Shown here piece by piece: positions 43,741-52,245 of a stretch of DNA of 64,000 bases. The DNA lies in assembly GCF_003369575.1 (NCBI RefSeq), contig NZ_PIOC01000019.1, positions 6,082 through 70,081 on the forward strand, given 5' to 3'. Source of the stretch: Oceanobacillus arenosus. GTDB lineage: Bacteria > Bacillota > Bacilli > Bacillales > Amphibacillaceae. Position 1 is the first letter of the stretch. Every line of letters starts with the position of its first letter. The position numbers and the translations under genes were made by a program. Under the pieces are notes generated by a model, which saw nothing but the letters and a program-made list of their open reading frames with translations, ran no database searches and was not told the origin of the DNA.

Positions 43741-46305
43741 ATGAAATTAGGAGAAGTTCATCGTGTATTAAAAGATATTTTTAATAAAGAACTAACAAAT
43801 GGTAGAAAGCGCCATATCGTCTTCTGGTATGACGAGGACGGGGAATTTACAGAGGATATTGATGACATACAGCTAGAAAATGTTCGGAAATGGCAAGTAA
43901 CAGAAAACAATTTATTCGCAACAAAATATGAACTGGAAAAAAACGACCCGACGTCACATTTCCTTATCTATGCAAATAGGTCTAGACCACTTCCACGTGA
44001 AGATTGGCTATATGATCAGTTTAAATTAGGCTATGAATTTGCCACTGACAAAACAACCGTCACGATGAGAGAGTTAGGGATTACAGATGATGCGTTAAGG
44101 GAAACATTTAAAGGCTATAAAACATTCTTTAATAATAAAGCACGTTTCCAAGCATTTCGTAAGTTCGATATGATGTCTCATTCGGAGGAAGCGATTGATT
44201 TAACGGTGTTAGCTGTATTATGTAAAAGTCCTACTAATAATATGGATGACATCGTGAAAACATTATTTCAGAAATTTAAAGAAAATGGCAATACGGTGAT
44301 GGAAAATATCAGCAAGTATGGAAATGAAGTAACGTTTTGGGAGCTCGTCGAAAAATACTATGGCTATACAGAAACGGATAAATCATTACAATCGCTGTTG
44401 ACCTTCTTTATTCTTACATATCTCTTTGAACAAAATCAATCCATAACCTTTCCTGAAAACTGGAAGAATTGCGTTAGCAACAGACCTACTAATGTTGTTG
44501 TTTTTATGGATCAATGGATGAACCATAGAGAAGACCGGGAACTATACAATGACTTAGCGGATCAAGTTGCGGAAGGCTTACGAGTAAATGACTTTATCGA
44601 TCATTGGGATGTGAACGATCTAGTGGAAATGGATGCGTTTCGAATCTTTGATAAGAAGATCATTCAATTTTTAGTCGAGCAATTGATGGGTGATTTAAGT
44701 CATTTTGATTATTATTCAGAACTTATATTAACTAGAAGAAGGCTGCACTGGTATCCAGAATTTAAACAGGAATATGAGGCAATTTATCAGGCAGTCCAAC
44801 TGATACGTAAGTTACATGAGATGGATTATTTCATTCCAGAGCAATCAACGAATCAAATGTTTGAAAGCTATGCCAATGATTATTATGTAATAGATACAGC
44901 ATATCGGAAATTTTACATTGCATATGACCAAATAGAAATAAACAATCGTCTCCATCCACTACGGGAAAAACTGGAGAAACTTTATACAAACCGTTTTGTT
45001 GAAGAATTAGCAATCAAATGGTCCCAGAGTTTGGAAAGGTCAAATGATTCTACTTGGCCGATTGCTGGTATTCCGCAGCAGAAAGATTTTTATTTGGATT
45101 GGATCAAGGCCTATCAAAATCAAGAGGAACGTGTATTTGTCATTATTTCTGATGCACTACGCTATGAAATTGCGAAAGAATTAATGGACGTTTTAAATAA
45201 CGAAAGAAAGGCATCCACAACTATTACCGCTATCCAAGGGATCTTGCCCTCCTTTACAGCACTAGGAATGGCATCTCTTTTACCGTATAAACAGATGGAA
45301 TATACGGATGATGCCAGTGTAGTCATAGATGGAACGAACACAGCGGGCAAAGAGAATCGTCAGCAAATTCTAGCTCAAACGGTTGGTGATTCATTAGCTA
45401 TTCATTATCAGGATATTGTGGGAATGAACCGAGCAACATTACGGGAAACCGTTCATGGTAAAAGGATTGTCTACATCTATCATAATACGATTGATGCACG
45501 TGGCGATAATGCTGCAACTGAGATGGAAGTCTTTGATGCTGCTGAAGATGCAATAAATGATATTCGGCTGTTAGTCAATCGTTTTGTTACGGACATAAGT
45601 GCTTCGAACATCTTAATTACGGCAGATCACGGATTTTTGTACCAACGAAACCCATTAGATAACAGTCAAAAACTACCGAATAAAGCAGAGGAATCCGTCA
45701 TCACGAAACGAAGGTTTTCACTATCAGAGAAACCGCGAAATATGGAAGGGACGTTAACCTACCCAATGGATTATCTTCTTACACAAGACAAGCAGTTATT
45801 TGTGACCGTTCCTAAAGGGGTAAATCGCTTTGCCGTTCAAGGAGCAGGTGCTAATTATGTACATGGCGGGGCAATGCTTCAAGAGATTGTTGTACCAGTC
45901 ATTACATTTAAGAATGACCGGAGTAAATCATCAGCAAATCAGGTGAAAAGGGTGGATTTGAAGTTAACGACACCTACAAGGAAAATTACCAATACAATAA
46001 CTTACTTGGAATTTTTCCAAACGGAGAAAGTAGAAGATAAGCGCCTTCCTAGACGCTTTACCTTATATTTTGTAGATGAAGATGGTGTTCATGTATCAAA
46101 TGAGAACATCATCATTGCAGATAACAGATCATCACAGGCAGGAGAACGTACAACGCGTGAAAAATTTGTCTTTAAATCGATGATGTATGATAAGCGGAAA
46201 ACGTATTATCTCGTTATGAAAGATAATGAGGACGGAGCAGTGTATGAGCGGTATGCGTTCACGATTGATATTGTTTATTTGGATGGATTTGGGGGGGAGA
46301 GGTAA
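43741..46305 (+). CDS. pglZ: BREX alkaline-phosphatase-superfamily protein PglZ
   Basis: The 854-residue protein has the PglZ/alkaline phosphatase core: VFVIISDALRYEIAKEL (about 463-479) and NILITADHGFLYQR (about 621-634), both metal-binding motif regions, plus QGAGANYVHGGAMLQEIVVP. PglZ is a core component of all BREX and Pgl systems. ATG at 43741 is chosen over an in-frame ATG at 43693 because the latter lies within a hairpin; GTGAGGG serves as ribosome site. It is the last intact BREX gene: the expected brxL is not downstream. Confidence 0.92.
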   Translation: MKLGEVHRVLKDIFNKELTNGRKRHIVFWYDEDGEFTEDIDDIQLENVRKWQVTENNLFATKYELEKNDPTSHFLIYANRSRPLPREDWLYDQFKLGYEFATDKTTVTMRELGITDDALRETFKGYKTFFNNKARFQAFRKFDMMSHSEEAIDLTVLAVLCKSPTNNMDDIVKTLFQKFKENGNTVMENISKYGNEVTFWELVEKYYGYTETDKSLQSLLTFFILTYLFEQNQSITFPENWKNCVSNRPTNVVVFMDQWMNHREDRELYNDLADQVAEGLRVNDFIDHWDVNDLVEMDAFRIFDKKIIQFLVEQLMGDLSHFDYYSELILTRRRLHWYPEFKQEYEAIYQAVQLIRKLHEMDYFIPEQSTNQMFESYANDYYVIDTAYRKFYIAYDQIEINNRLHPLREKLEKLYTNRFVEELAIKWSQSLERSNDSTWPIAGIPQQKDFYLDWIKAYQNQEERVFVIISDALRYEIAKELMDVLNNERKASTTITAIQGILPSFTALGMASLLPYKQMEYTDDASVVIDGTNTAGKENRQQILAQTVGDSLAIHYQDIVGMNRATLRETVHGKRIVYIYHNTIDARGDNAATEMEVFDAAEDAINDIRLLVNRFVTDISASNILITADHGFLYQRNPLDNSQKLPNKAEESVITKRRFSLSEKPRNMEGTLTYPMDYLLTQDKQLFVTVPKGVNRFAVQGAGANYVHGGAMLQEIVVPVITFKNDRSKSSANQVKRVDLKLTTPTRKITNTITYLEFFQTEKVEDKRLPRRFTLYFVDEDGVHVSNENIIIADNRSSQAGERTTREKFVFKSMMYDKRKTYYLVMKDNEDGAVYERYAFTIDIVYLDGFGGER

Positions 46306-46458
46306 TTAGAACCTTGTTAGATATTTCTTTGAGGAATTGCCTTGCACTTTGTGAAATCGTATTAAGCTCAATTAGTACTTATGAAATTAAGTCAACTTTC
46401 AAATGACAGGTTAGAATGTACTTAATAGATTGCTTAACTTAATATTCGAGGTGATATT

Positions 46459-46610
46459 TTGTCTAATTACAATGTAAACAATAGTACAGTGAGTATACTA
46501 CTAGGTTGGATTGAGGAAGATATAGTTGCAATTCCAGAAATTCAACGCCCTTTTGTTTGGAAATCTTCAAAAGTTAGAGATCTTTTGGATTCTCTCTATA
46601 AAGAAAGACC
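46459..46610 (+). pseudogene. DUF262 (ParB/GmrSD-like) gene truncated by repeat and IS
   Basis: GAGGTGATATTTTG gives a TTG start. The product reads NNSTVSILLGWIEEDIVAIP, EIQRPFVWKSSKVRDLLDSL, typical of the DUF262 ParB-like nuclease N terminus (IPEIQRPFVW) found in GmrSD and BREX-associated type IV restriction proteins. After YK the homology ends at position about 46608, where the palindromic repeat GTGGGGACAGG begins, followed by the IS3 element. The C-terminal catalytic part is not found after the IS. Confidence 0.7.
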
Positions 46611-46623
46611 GTGGGGACAGGTT
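46608..46623. repeat. Left arm of an IS-split palindromic repeat copy
   Basis: CCGTGGGGACAGG, continuous with the DUF262 frame, matches the left arm of the dispersed repeat. The rest of the same copy lies on the other side of the IS at 48092-48157. Confidence 0.75.
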
Positions 46624-46675
46624 TGTGGTGCACCCCAAAAGTTGGAGTATAAATTTAACTTTTGGGGTGTTTATT

Positions 46676-47239
46676 ATGTCTAAAAAATATAGTGATAGTT
46701 TAAAACTAAAGGTAGTTAAAGAGTATCAAGAAGGATATTTAGGAATTAGACCTTTAGCTAAGAAGTATGGTATAACATCAAAATCAGTGGTTGGAAGATG
46801 GGTAAGATTATATGAGGAGTTTGGTGAGAAAGGATTAATGAAAAAGAGCCATAAGGAAACTTATACTGTTCAATTCAAGCTGGATGTATTAAGCTTTATG
46901 GAGAGAACAGGTTCTTCAGAAATGGAAACAGCCCTTCAATTTGGGCTCACAAATCCTCCTATAATTTCTTCGTGGAAGAAAATTTTTCTGGATGGTGGAG
47001 CTGAAGCCCTGAGTAAACCGAAAGGACGGCCTCCTATGTCTGATAAAGCTAAGAACAACAGAAAAAAACATACAGATGTTACAGGAATGACGCACGAACA
47101 ACTGGAAAGAGAAAACGAGCTTCTTCGTTTAGAGGTAGAATACCTAAAAAAGTTGCGAGCTTTTCAGATGGATCCGGAGGGTTATCTCGAAAAGCACAAG
47201 CAGCGTTATCATTCGAACTCAAAAAAGAATTCAAATTAA
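46676..47239 (+). CDS. IS3-family transposase OrfA
   Basis: The 187-residue OrfA has two helix-turn-helix blocks: SKKYSDSLKLKVVKEYQEGY..GIRPLAKKYGITSKSVVGRW and a second with TVQFKLDVLSFMERTG. A leucine-zipper-like stretch LERENELLRLEVEYLKKLRA follows. It binds the IS ends. Near the end lies the slippery heptamer A AAA AAG at 47221-47227 in the zero frame, giving the usual -1 frameshift to the OrfAB fusion. The start ATG at 46676 is the first codon after the IS left end. Confidence 0.88.
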   Translation: MSKKYSDSLKLKVVKEYQEGYLGIRPLAKKYGITSKSVVGRWVRLYEEFGEKGLMKKSHKETYTVQFKLDVLSFMERTGSSEMETALQFGLTNPPIISSWKKIFLDGGAEALSKPKGRPPMSDKAKNNRKKHTDVTGMTHEQLERENELLRLEVEYLKKLRAFQMDPEGYLEKHKQRYHSNSKKNSN

Positions 47240-48066
47240 AAGATGTTTTACACATAGTCGGTATCCCTGAATCCTCTTTCTATTATCACATAAAAATGAT
47301 GAAGAATGAGAATCAAGATCAGGAACTAGAAGAGCTTATCCAATCCATTTTCGATGAAAATAACGGAAATTATGGATACCGTCGTATTCATCTAGAATTG
47401 GGAAACCGTGGATATAAAGTGAATCATAAGAAAGTTCAACGTATCATGAAGAAATTAGGACTTAAATCCAATAGGTTCTGGAGAAAAACACGTAAGTATA
47501 GTTCGTACAAAGGTACTGTTGGAAAAGTAGCGAAAAACCGCATTAATCGCCGATTTCACACAAATGTACCGCATCAAAAGTTAACAACAGATATCACAGA
47601 ATTTAAATGTACTGACGGACTAAAATTATATCTAAATCCAATAATGGATATGTTTAACGGTGAAATTCTTTCGTTCGGGATAAGTAAGCGTCCAAATTTA
47701 AAACTTGTGATGGAACCTTTAAATGAAGCTCTAGGAATCGTAAAAGGCTCTAAGTATCGAACAACAATTCACTCGGATCAAGGCTGGCATTATCAACACA
47801 AAAAATGGGTAAAGACCCTAAAGAAAAACAAAGTTTTCCAAAGTATGTCACGAAAAGGAAACTGTCTAGATAATTCGCCCATGGAGAACTTCTTTGGATT
47901 ATTAAAGCAAGAGATGTATTATGGAAAAGCACGGTGTTCATATGAAGAATTGAAAGAGAAAATTGAAGCATATATCGATTATTATAATAACAAGCGTATC
48001 AAGCAAAAATTGGCAGGTATGAGTCCAGTTCAATACCGCATTCACACCAACCAATTAGCTGCATAA
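47227..48066 (+). CDS. IS3-family transposase OrfB (DDE integrase domain)
   Basis: OrfB, expressed by -1 frameshifting from orfA at A AAA AAG (47221-47227). The frame continues FKLKDVLHIVGIPESSFYYH, then YGYRRIHLELGNRGYKVNHK (HTH_21-like), and the rve domain with catalytic triad Asp in TTDITEF, Asp in TIHSDQGWHY, and Glu in NSPMENFFGLLK. An internal ATG at 47296 could start a stand-alone OrfB of 256 residues. The intact triad and slip site suggest a potentially active element. Product ends IHTNQLAA. Confidence 0.9.
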   Translation, partial: EFKLKDVLHIVGIPESSFYYHIKMMKNENQDQELEELIQSIFDENNGNYGYRRIHLELGNRGYKVNHKKVQRIMKKLGLKSNRFWRKTRKYSSYKGTVGKVAKNRINRRFHTNVPHQKLTTDITEFKCTDGLKLYLNPIMDMFNGEILSFGISKRPNLKLVMEPLNEALGIVKGSKYRTTIHSDQGWHYQHKKWVKTLKKNKVFQSMSRKGNCLDNSPMENFFGLLKQEMYYGKARCSYEELKEKIEAYIDYYNNKRIKQKLAGMSPVQYRIHTNQLAA

Positions 48067-48091
48067 TATAAAACTCTAACTTTTGATGTCC

Positions 48092-48157
48092 CCATTAGTT
48101 TTTAGATTAACTACGGGACGATGAACCTGTCCCAGTGGATCCCCGTGGATCTGTTAG
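48092..48157. repeat. Right part of the IS-split palindromic repeat copy
   Basis: The sequence CCCATTAGTTTTTAGATTAA, then CTACGGGACGATGAACCTGT and CCCAGTGGATCCCCGTGG, is the core and right arm of the dispersed repeat. It directly continues from the IS right end. Together with 46608-46623 it reconstitutes a full copy. Confidence 0.78.
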
Positions 48158-48382
48158 TGCAATTCAGGCTTTTATTATTAAAGTGGGGAAAAAAGAAGCA
48201 GGAAGGGTTTTTACTAAAACTGTAACAAGTAAAATAAAAGCATGGGGGCACCGAAGTTAGCTTCATATATTGGAGTTGCAGTAGCATTTGCTCTTGAATA
48301 TGCAGATGTGGGAGGGCAAATTGCAAAACAGATTGATAAACGCGATAAAAGGCCAAATGATGGATGGTTAGATCTTTATTAA
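48152..48382 (+). pseudogene. Frame-shifted 3' remnant of an unidentified gene
   Basis: Two frames join into one product: SAIQAFIIKVGKKEAGRVFT, KTVTSKIKAWG, then after a one-base shift near 48245 APKLASYIGVAVAFALEYAD then VGGQIAKQIDKRDKRPNDGW and a stop at 48382. Gly- and Ala-rich hydrophobic stretch precedes a basic end. I do not recognise the family. It starts right after the palindromic repeat and is not the missing DUF262 C terminus. Confidence 0.4.
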
Positions 48383-48397
48383 ATAAGGGTGGTAAAA

Positions 48398-48574
48398 ATG
48401 AGAATATTACTTACAGCTATTTGGACCTTCATAGTTCTTTATGCAATGGAATTATTGGAAGTAACTAAGGATATTTATCACTTATCTATTGCTTTACTAA
48501 TAGCATTTGGAGGAGCAATGTTGATTTTTTATTTGTTTAAGGTTAAAGAACAAAAAAAAGAAATAAAACGATAA
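48398..48574 (+). CDS. Small two-TM membrane protein
   Basis: The 58-residue product MRILLTAIWTFIVLYAMELL... has two membrane segments (about 2-20 and 27-46) and a basic tail VKEQKKEIKR. AGGGTGG lies 5 bases upstream. It lies 15 bp after the pseudogene above and may have been its partner, such as an immunity protein; that is only a guess. No family recognised. Confidence 0.5.
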   Translation: MRILLTAIWTFIVLYAMELLEVTKDIYHLSIALLIAFGGAMLIFYLFKVKEQKKEIKR

Positions 48575-48709
48575 AGAACAATTAGTGAAGAATTTACTTA
48601 TGCGAACTAAGTGAACGTTTTATGTCACCATACGGTAATTCTTACATCATGTATGAAAAAAATATACAGCGAATATACTATGCTTATTTGTTAAATATAC
48701 TATATATAT

Positions 48710-48748
48710 ACCTCTGAAAGCTATTTAAATAATCTGAGAGGTTTTTTT
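48710..48748 (+). terminator. Rho-independent terminator
   Basis: ACCTCT pairs with AGAGGT, with a further inner pairing possible, followed by seven T residues. It ends the small membrane protein transcript. Confidence 0.6.
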
Positions 48749-48845
48749 GTTTTATACATTAAATAATGCGTTTTACAAAACAAAAACTGTCACTTTCGCC
48801 GGTAAATTGCGTATATTTTAAGAGCTATTTTGCATCTTCAACTTT

Positions 48846-48884
48846 AAAACCCAGCTATCTTCATGAGAAGATAAGCTGGGTTTC
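48846..48884 (+). terminator. Strong hairpin, probable terminator
   Basis: AAACCCAGCT-ATCTTC pairs with GAAGAT-A-AGCTGGGTTT around ATGA. T residues follow on the plus strand. It lies between the small membrane protein and the MBL/STAND operon and may end transcripts from either side. Confidence 0.65.
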
Positions 48885-48943
48885 TTAACTATAGTGCAAG
48901 TTATCGCGCTTAAAGTAAGTGTAAAATAACTCCTAAAGTTATA

Positions 48944-49007
48944 CAGGTTCCCTGTCCCAATTAGTTTTTGGTTAACTAAGGAACGATAAACCTGTCCCTG
49001 TGGACCT
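48944..49007. repeat. Near-full copy of the dispersed palindromic repeat
   Basis: ACAGGTTCCCTGTCCCAATT then AGTTTTTGGTTAACTAAGGA and ACGATAAACCTGTCCCTGTG then GACC. Core and both arms are visible; the left arm is diverged. It directly follows the MBL gene on the minus strand. Confidence 0.78.
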
Positions 49008-49009
49008 GC

Positions 49010-49744
49010 TTAAACTTTGAGATTCTCAGCTTCCATTGCCAAATATACTTCTCCTCCAAACACTTCACTTGCCTCACGTTTCATTAAATCGAAATCTCCG
49101 TCCGATGGAAGATGTGTTAAAACGACTTTGCCTACATTTGCTTTTTTTGCAATGAGGGCAGCTTCTTTTGCGTCCATGTGTCCAGTTCCAACCGTATGGG
49201 TACTTCCTTCACAAATGGTAGCTTCACATATAAAAATATCTGCATCCTTTGCAAAATCCACTAATGACTCGATATATTCTGTATCAGCTGAATAAACGAA
49301 TATTTTATCATTGTAAGTAAACTTCACTGCATAGCAAGGGATCGTATGATTTACATGATGAAATTCGATTTGTACTCCTGCGATTTCTAATGTTTTTTCT
49401 TGTTCTATTGGAATATTGATCGATTGTGCACTTTGAATTTGTTCCCACATATTGATCGGTTCAGCAGGGGAGTATATTTTTATCTTGTCAGCTGCTCGTC
49501 CTGTTCGTAATGCGCCATTCATCGCATATTGCAAGACACCAATATCCGCCATATGATCGTAATGTAAATGGGACAAAATAACGCCAGATAGTTCCTCGGC
49601 TTTTGAAATTAATGATAACTTGCTCATCACGCCACTGCCGCAGTCTAAGAGGATACGTCCTTCATCTGTCGTAATCAAGTAGCCCGCAGTAGCTCCACCC
49701 CTTGTTGGGTAGCCGCCCCAATATCCTAAAATATCTATTTCCAT
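49010..49744 (-). CDS. Metallo-beta-lactamase-fold hydrolase (YhfI-like)
   Basis: The 244-residue MBL-fold protein has the metal motif HLHYDHMADIG (HxHxDH, about 59-70), a later His (HHVNHTIPC), SADTEY with the bridging Asp and a C-terminal THLP. Its start MEIDILGYWGGYPTRGGATA and size resemble YhfI/RNase Z-like hydrolases of Bacillus. It lies 26 bp downstream of the STAND NTPase gene, preceded by GAGAGGAG, so the two form one operon. Alone it would be annotated as housekeeping; with the STAND gene it may act as effector, which is a hypothesis. Confidence 0.85.
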   Translation of the reverse strand: MEIDILGYWGGYPTRGGATAGYLITTDEGRILLDCGSGVMSKLSLISKAEELSGVILSHLHYDHMADIGVLQYAMNGALRTGRAADKIKIYSPAEPINMWEQIQSAQSINIPIEQEKTLEIAGVQIEFHHVNHTIPCYAVKFTYNDKIFVYSADTEYIESLVDFAKDADIFICEATICEGSTHTVGTGHMDAKEAALIAKKANVGKVVLTHLPSDGDFDLMKREASEVFGGEVYLAMEAENLKV

Positions 49745-49770
49745 CTTTCATTCTCCTCTCAATCTTAGCT

Positions 49771-52245
49771 TTATAAAAACGGCAAGGCAAGAATACCCAT
49801 TTCGCCTCTAGTTGTTCGACCAATAAATTCCTGTTCTCTTCGGTAATGAAGAACGTTTGCCAATTCAAGCCATTTTTCCATTGGATCTATGGATTCTATC
49901 TCGGCGCCTTGTAACCTGCACCTTTCAAGGCCAATAGCGCCAACAATCAAGCCCCATTTTAGATTAATGCTACGGTATATTGTTATAGCTTCCTGCCATT
50001 TTTCTGCTGCTTTTTCGTATTCTCCCTTTTGAAAATACATTTCTGCATAGGACCCATGGATATGGCCAATCCATCCTTTAATTCCAACCCGTTTAATCAT
50101 TTCCATTCCTTTTTCTAACAGTTCCTCGCTTAGAGGATAATTATTTCCCATACGGTAAAGGTCTGCAAGTGTTACAACTAAAATCGCACCGTATCGCTCA
50201 TAACCATTTTCTTTTGCAATACGAATTCCTTTTTCGCAAAATTCCTTTGCCCATTTTATATGCCCATTTATCTTTAGAATATCAACATATTTCCTTAGAG
50301 CGCGGCAATAATAGTTCATTTGATTGTTCTCTTCCGCATAACGAATTGCCTTTACTAGCCATCTCCTGCTGAAAGTCACTTTCCCAGATAAAACACCTAA
50401 GTTTCCGCCAAGCATAAAGATCAACTCATTGTACTCTTTTGGCCAGTTTTTTTTAGCAAGAATAGGCTCTATTTCCAATAGTTCTTGAATAAGCGGATCA
50501 ACAGGATGTGAAAACATTTGATGATGGATTTTTCGAATGAATAGGTGACAAGCTTGTTGTGATTCTAAAATTTGTTCCGTATCCGATCCTTCAAACAGCT
50601 CATCAATCATCGCAATGGCTTGTTCATACTCTCCATTTAAATGCACCATATCAATTAAAATCTGCATAAGAGAGATTCCCAAACCTTTTGCACCTAGCTC
50701 TCTATATAATTCGGATAATGTTTCTCTTAGGAAACGTGATTCTCCGCGAAGTTGCAACTTCTTCAATGTTGGAAGCATCTCTCCTGATAACCAATCGATA
50801 AATTGCCTTTGCGTTAGATAGGATTTTTGATGATAGATTCGTTCACGTAACGTTTCGATTTCTTTTTCCTGATCCATTTCAAGTTCTTCATATGCAAATT
50901 TTCCCGCATAGTAGTCGGCCAATGTTTTATGTACACTTTTTATTAAATCTTTACTCGAGTAATCTAATATTCCTTGACGCATAAGTGCATGAATGAATCG
51001 TTTATCAGATTCACTTGTGATAAATGAAAACTTATTAAAATCATCATACTTTGTTACCGCATATCCTGTTGGATGTTCGGTAAGTAAATGTTGAAAAAGG
51101 TCTTTATTATAAAATCGAGCGATAGACATGATTTTTAATGTTTCAATCTCTTGATCCGATAAATATTGCAAGAATCGATCAAGAATCTCTCGGTGATTAG
51201 AGCCAAATCGGCTCGAGTCTAACTGCTCACCACGATTTTTCATCTCAAAATAAGTATCCACGGATAAATCAAGATGGTATGGATAACCGCCACTTGATGT
51301 AATCATTTTATGACGTATCGCTTCTTCTTCGATACCGCAATGTTCGAGAAACTGGGAAGCATGCTTGTCATCAAAATTGTTTATCATCTGATGTTTAATA
51401 ATCTTCTTCCAGTCGGAATCATATTTTTCCCATTCTAAATACTCACGACCACAAATGACAAACAAAATATTGGGTGAAGATCCAATCAAATCCCGGACCC
51501 ATTTATCTTTTGTGTGAACCACTGCTTTATTGCTTAATCCTGACCATAATGCTTCAAACGTATCTAAAAATATAACTGTATTAGGAATCTGATGCTTATT
51601 GATTGCCTTTTGTAGATCAAAAGCAAAAAATGCAACAAGCTGTTCTTCAATTTCTTGAACAGAAACATTTTCCAATTCCTTTAAATACACTTTTACTTCT
51701 TTATCCAAATTCCAGTTTTTCTTTGTTTCATACACCTTTCCAACAATCCCTGAAACGATTCCTGCCATTCCAAGACCATCAAGTTGTCCAATAATGTCTG
51801 CCACGATTCCTAATTCCTTTTCAAATGGAAGCTTCTTCTCATTAAAGGATATATCCGGATTTCGCTTGTAAAAATAAATAGAATAAGCAATTTCGAAATG
51901 AGGGAATTGGATACGATGCTTATAGCTGACTTCTCTTACAAGCTCGAGAAGTGCCCTAGGTGGTGAATGTAATGCTGTATCTTTAAAATCAACGGTAGAA
52001 TATAGTGCGTTCGGCTCAAGTTCCAATAGATCCTTTTTTAATTGGTTCTGTAAGCTTGTTTTCCCTATTCCACCAACACCGTAATACATGATGGCATCAA
52101 AATCCTCATCAGTTATACCTCTCATTTTGATATCTTTAATTGTATCTGAAAATACTGTTCTTGGTCCTTCACGATTTGTAAATTTCTTTGAGGCAATATA
52201 TTGCTGGGATTTACGTCCAATCTGGAATTTAGGTTGAATTGCCAT
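49771..52245 (-). CDS. STAND-type NTPase with TPR-like repeats
   Basis: An 824-residue protein. After about 50 residues comes a P-loop GVGGIGKTSL (about 50-59), then Walker B VIFLDTFEALW (about 215-225) and CGREYLEW typical of STAND NTPases. The winged-helix arm follows near 330-420. From about 530 to the C terminus TPR-like helical repeats can be seen (GEYEQAIAMIDELFE; AKEFCEKGIRIAKENGYERY; YPLSEELLEKGMEMI; GEYEKAAEKWQEAITIY). No obvious N-terminal effector domain is present. AAAGGAGAGG precedes ATG at 52245. The MBL protein is the downstream partner. STAND proteins with sensors often act in anti-phage defence. Confidence 0.72.
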   Translation of the reverse strand: MAIQPKFQIGRKSQQYIASKKFTNREGPRTVFSDTIKDIKMRGITDEDFDAIMYYGVGGIGKTSLQNQLKKDLLELEPNALYSTVDFKDTALHSPPRALLELVREVSYKHRIQFPHFEIAYSIYFYKRNPDISFNEKKLPFEKELGIVADIIGQLDGLGMAGIVSGIVGKVYETKKNWNLDKEVKVYLKELENVSVQEIEEQLVAFFAFDLQKAINKHQIPNTVIFLDTFEALWSGLSNKAVVHTKDKWVRDLIGSSPNILFVICGREYLEWEKYDSDWKKIIKHQMINNFDDKHASQFLEHCGIEEEAIRHKMITSSGGYPYHLDLSVDTYFEMKNRGEQLDSSRFGSNHREILDRFLQYLSDQEIETLKIMSIARFYNKDLFQHLLTEHPTGYAVTKYDDFNKFSFITSESDKRFIHALMRQGILDYSSKDLIKSVHKTLADYYAGKFAYEELEMDQEKEIETLRERIYHQKSYLTQRQFIDWLSGEMLPTLKKLQLRGESRFLRETLSELYRELGAKGLGISLMQILIDMVHLNGEYEQAIAMIDELFEGSDTEQILESQQACHLFIRKIHHQMFSHPVDPLIQELLEIEPILAKKNWPKEYNELIFMLGGNLGVLSGKVTFSRRWLVKAIRYAEENNQMNYYCRALRKYVDILKINGHIKWAKEFCEKGIRIAKENGYERYGAILVVTLADLYRMGNNYPLSEELLEKGMEMIKRVGIKGWIGHIHGSYAEMYFQKGEYEKAAEKWQEAITIYRSINLKWGLIVGAIGLERCRLQGAEIESIDPMEKWLELANVLHYRREQEFIGRTTRGEMGILALPFL

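Larger units (their letters stand above)
46624..48094 (+). mobile_element. IS3-family (IS150-type) insertion sequence
   Basis: The left end TGTGGTGCACCCCAAAAGTT then GGAGT and the right end ACTCTAACTTTTG(A) form imperfect terminal inverted repeats (CAAAAGTTGGAGT / ACTCTAACTTTTG). Inside are orfA and orfB in a -1 relation, both uninterrupted. It lies inside a palindromic repeat copy, at 46608-46623 and 48092-48157. The last 8-9 bases of the right end differ from the left, so a target duplication cannot be identified. Probable boundaries are about 46624-48094. Confidence 0.85.

Noticed and set aside
46306-48157. Hidden brxL gene after pglZ
   Set aside because: No Lon-like or BrxL sequence can be read in any frame here; the interval has only the DUF262 stub, repeat, IS3 element and a short remnant.
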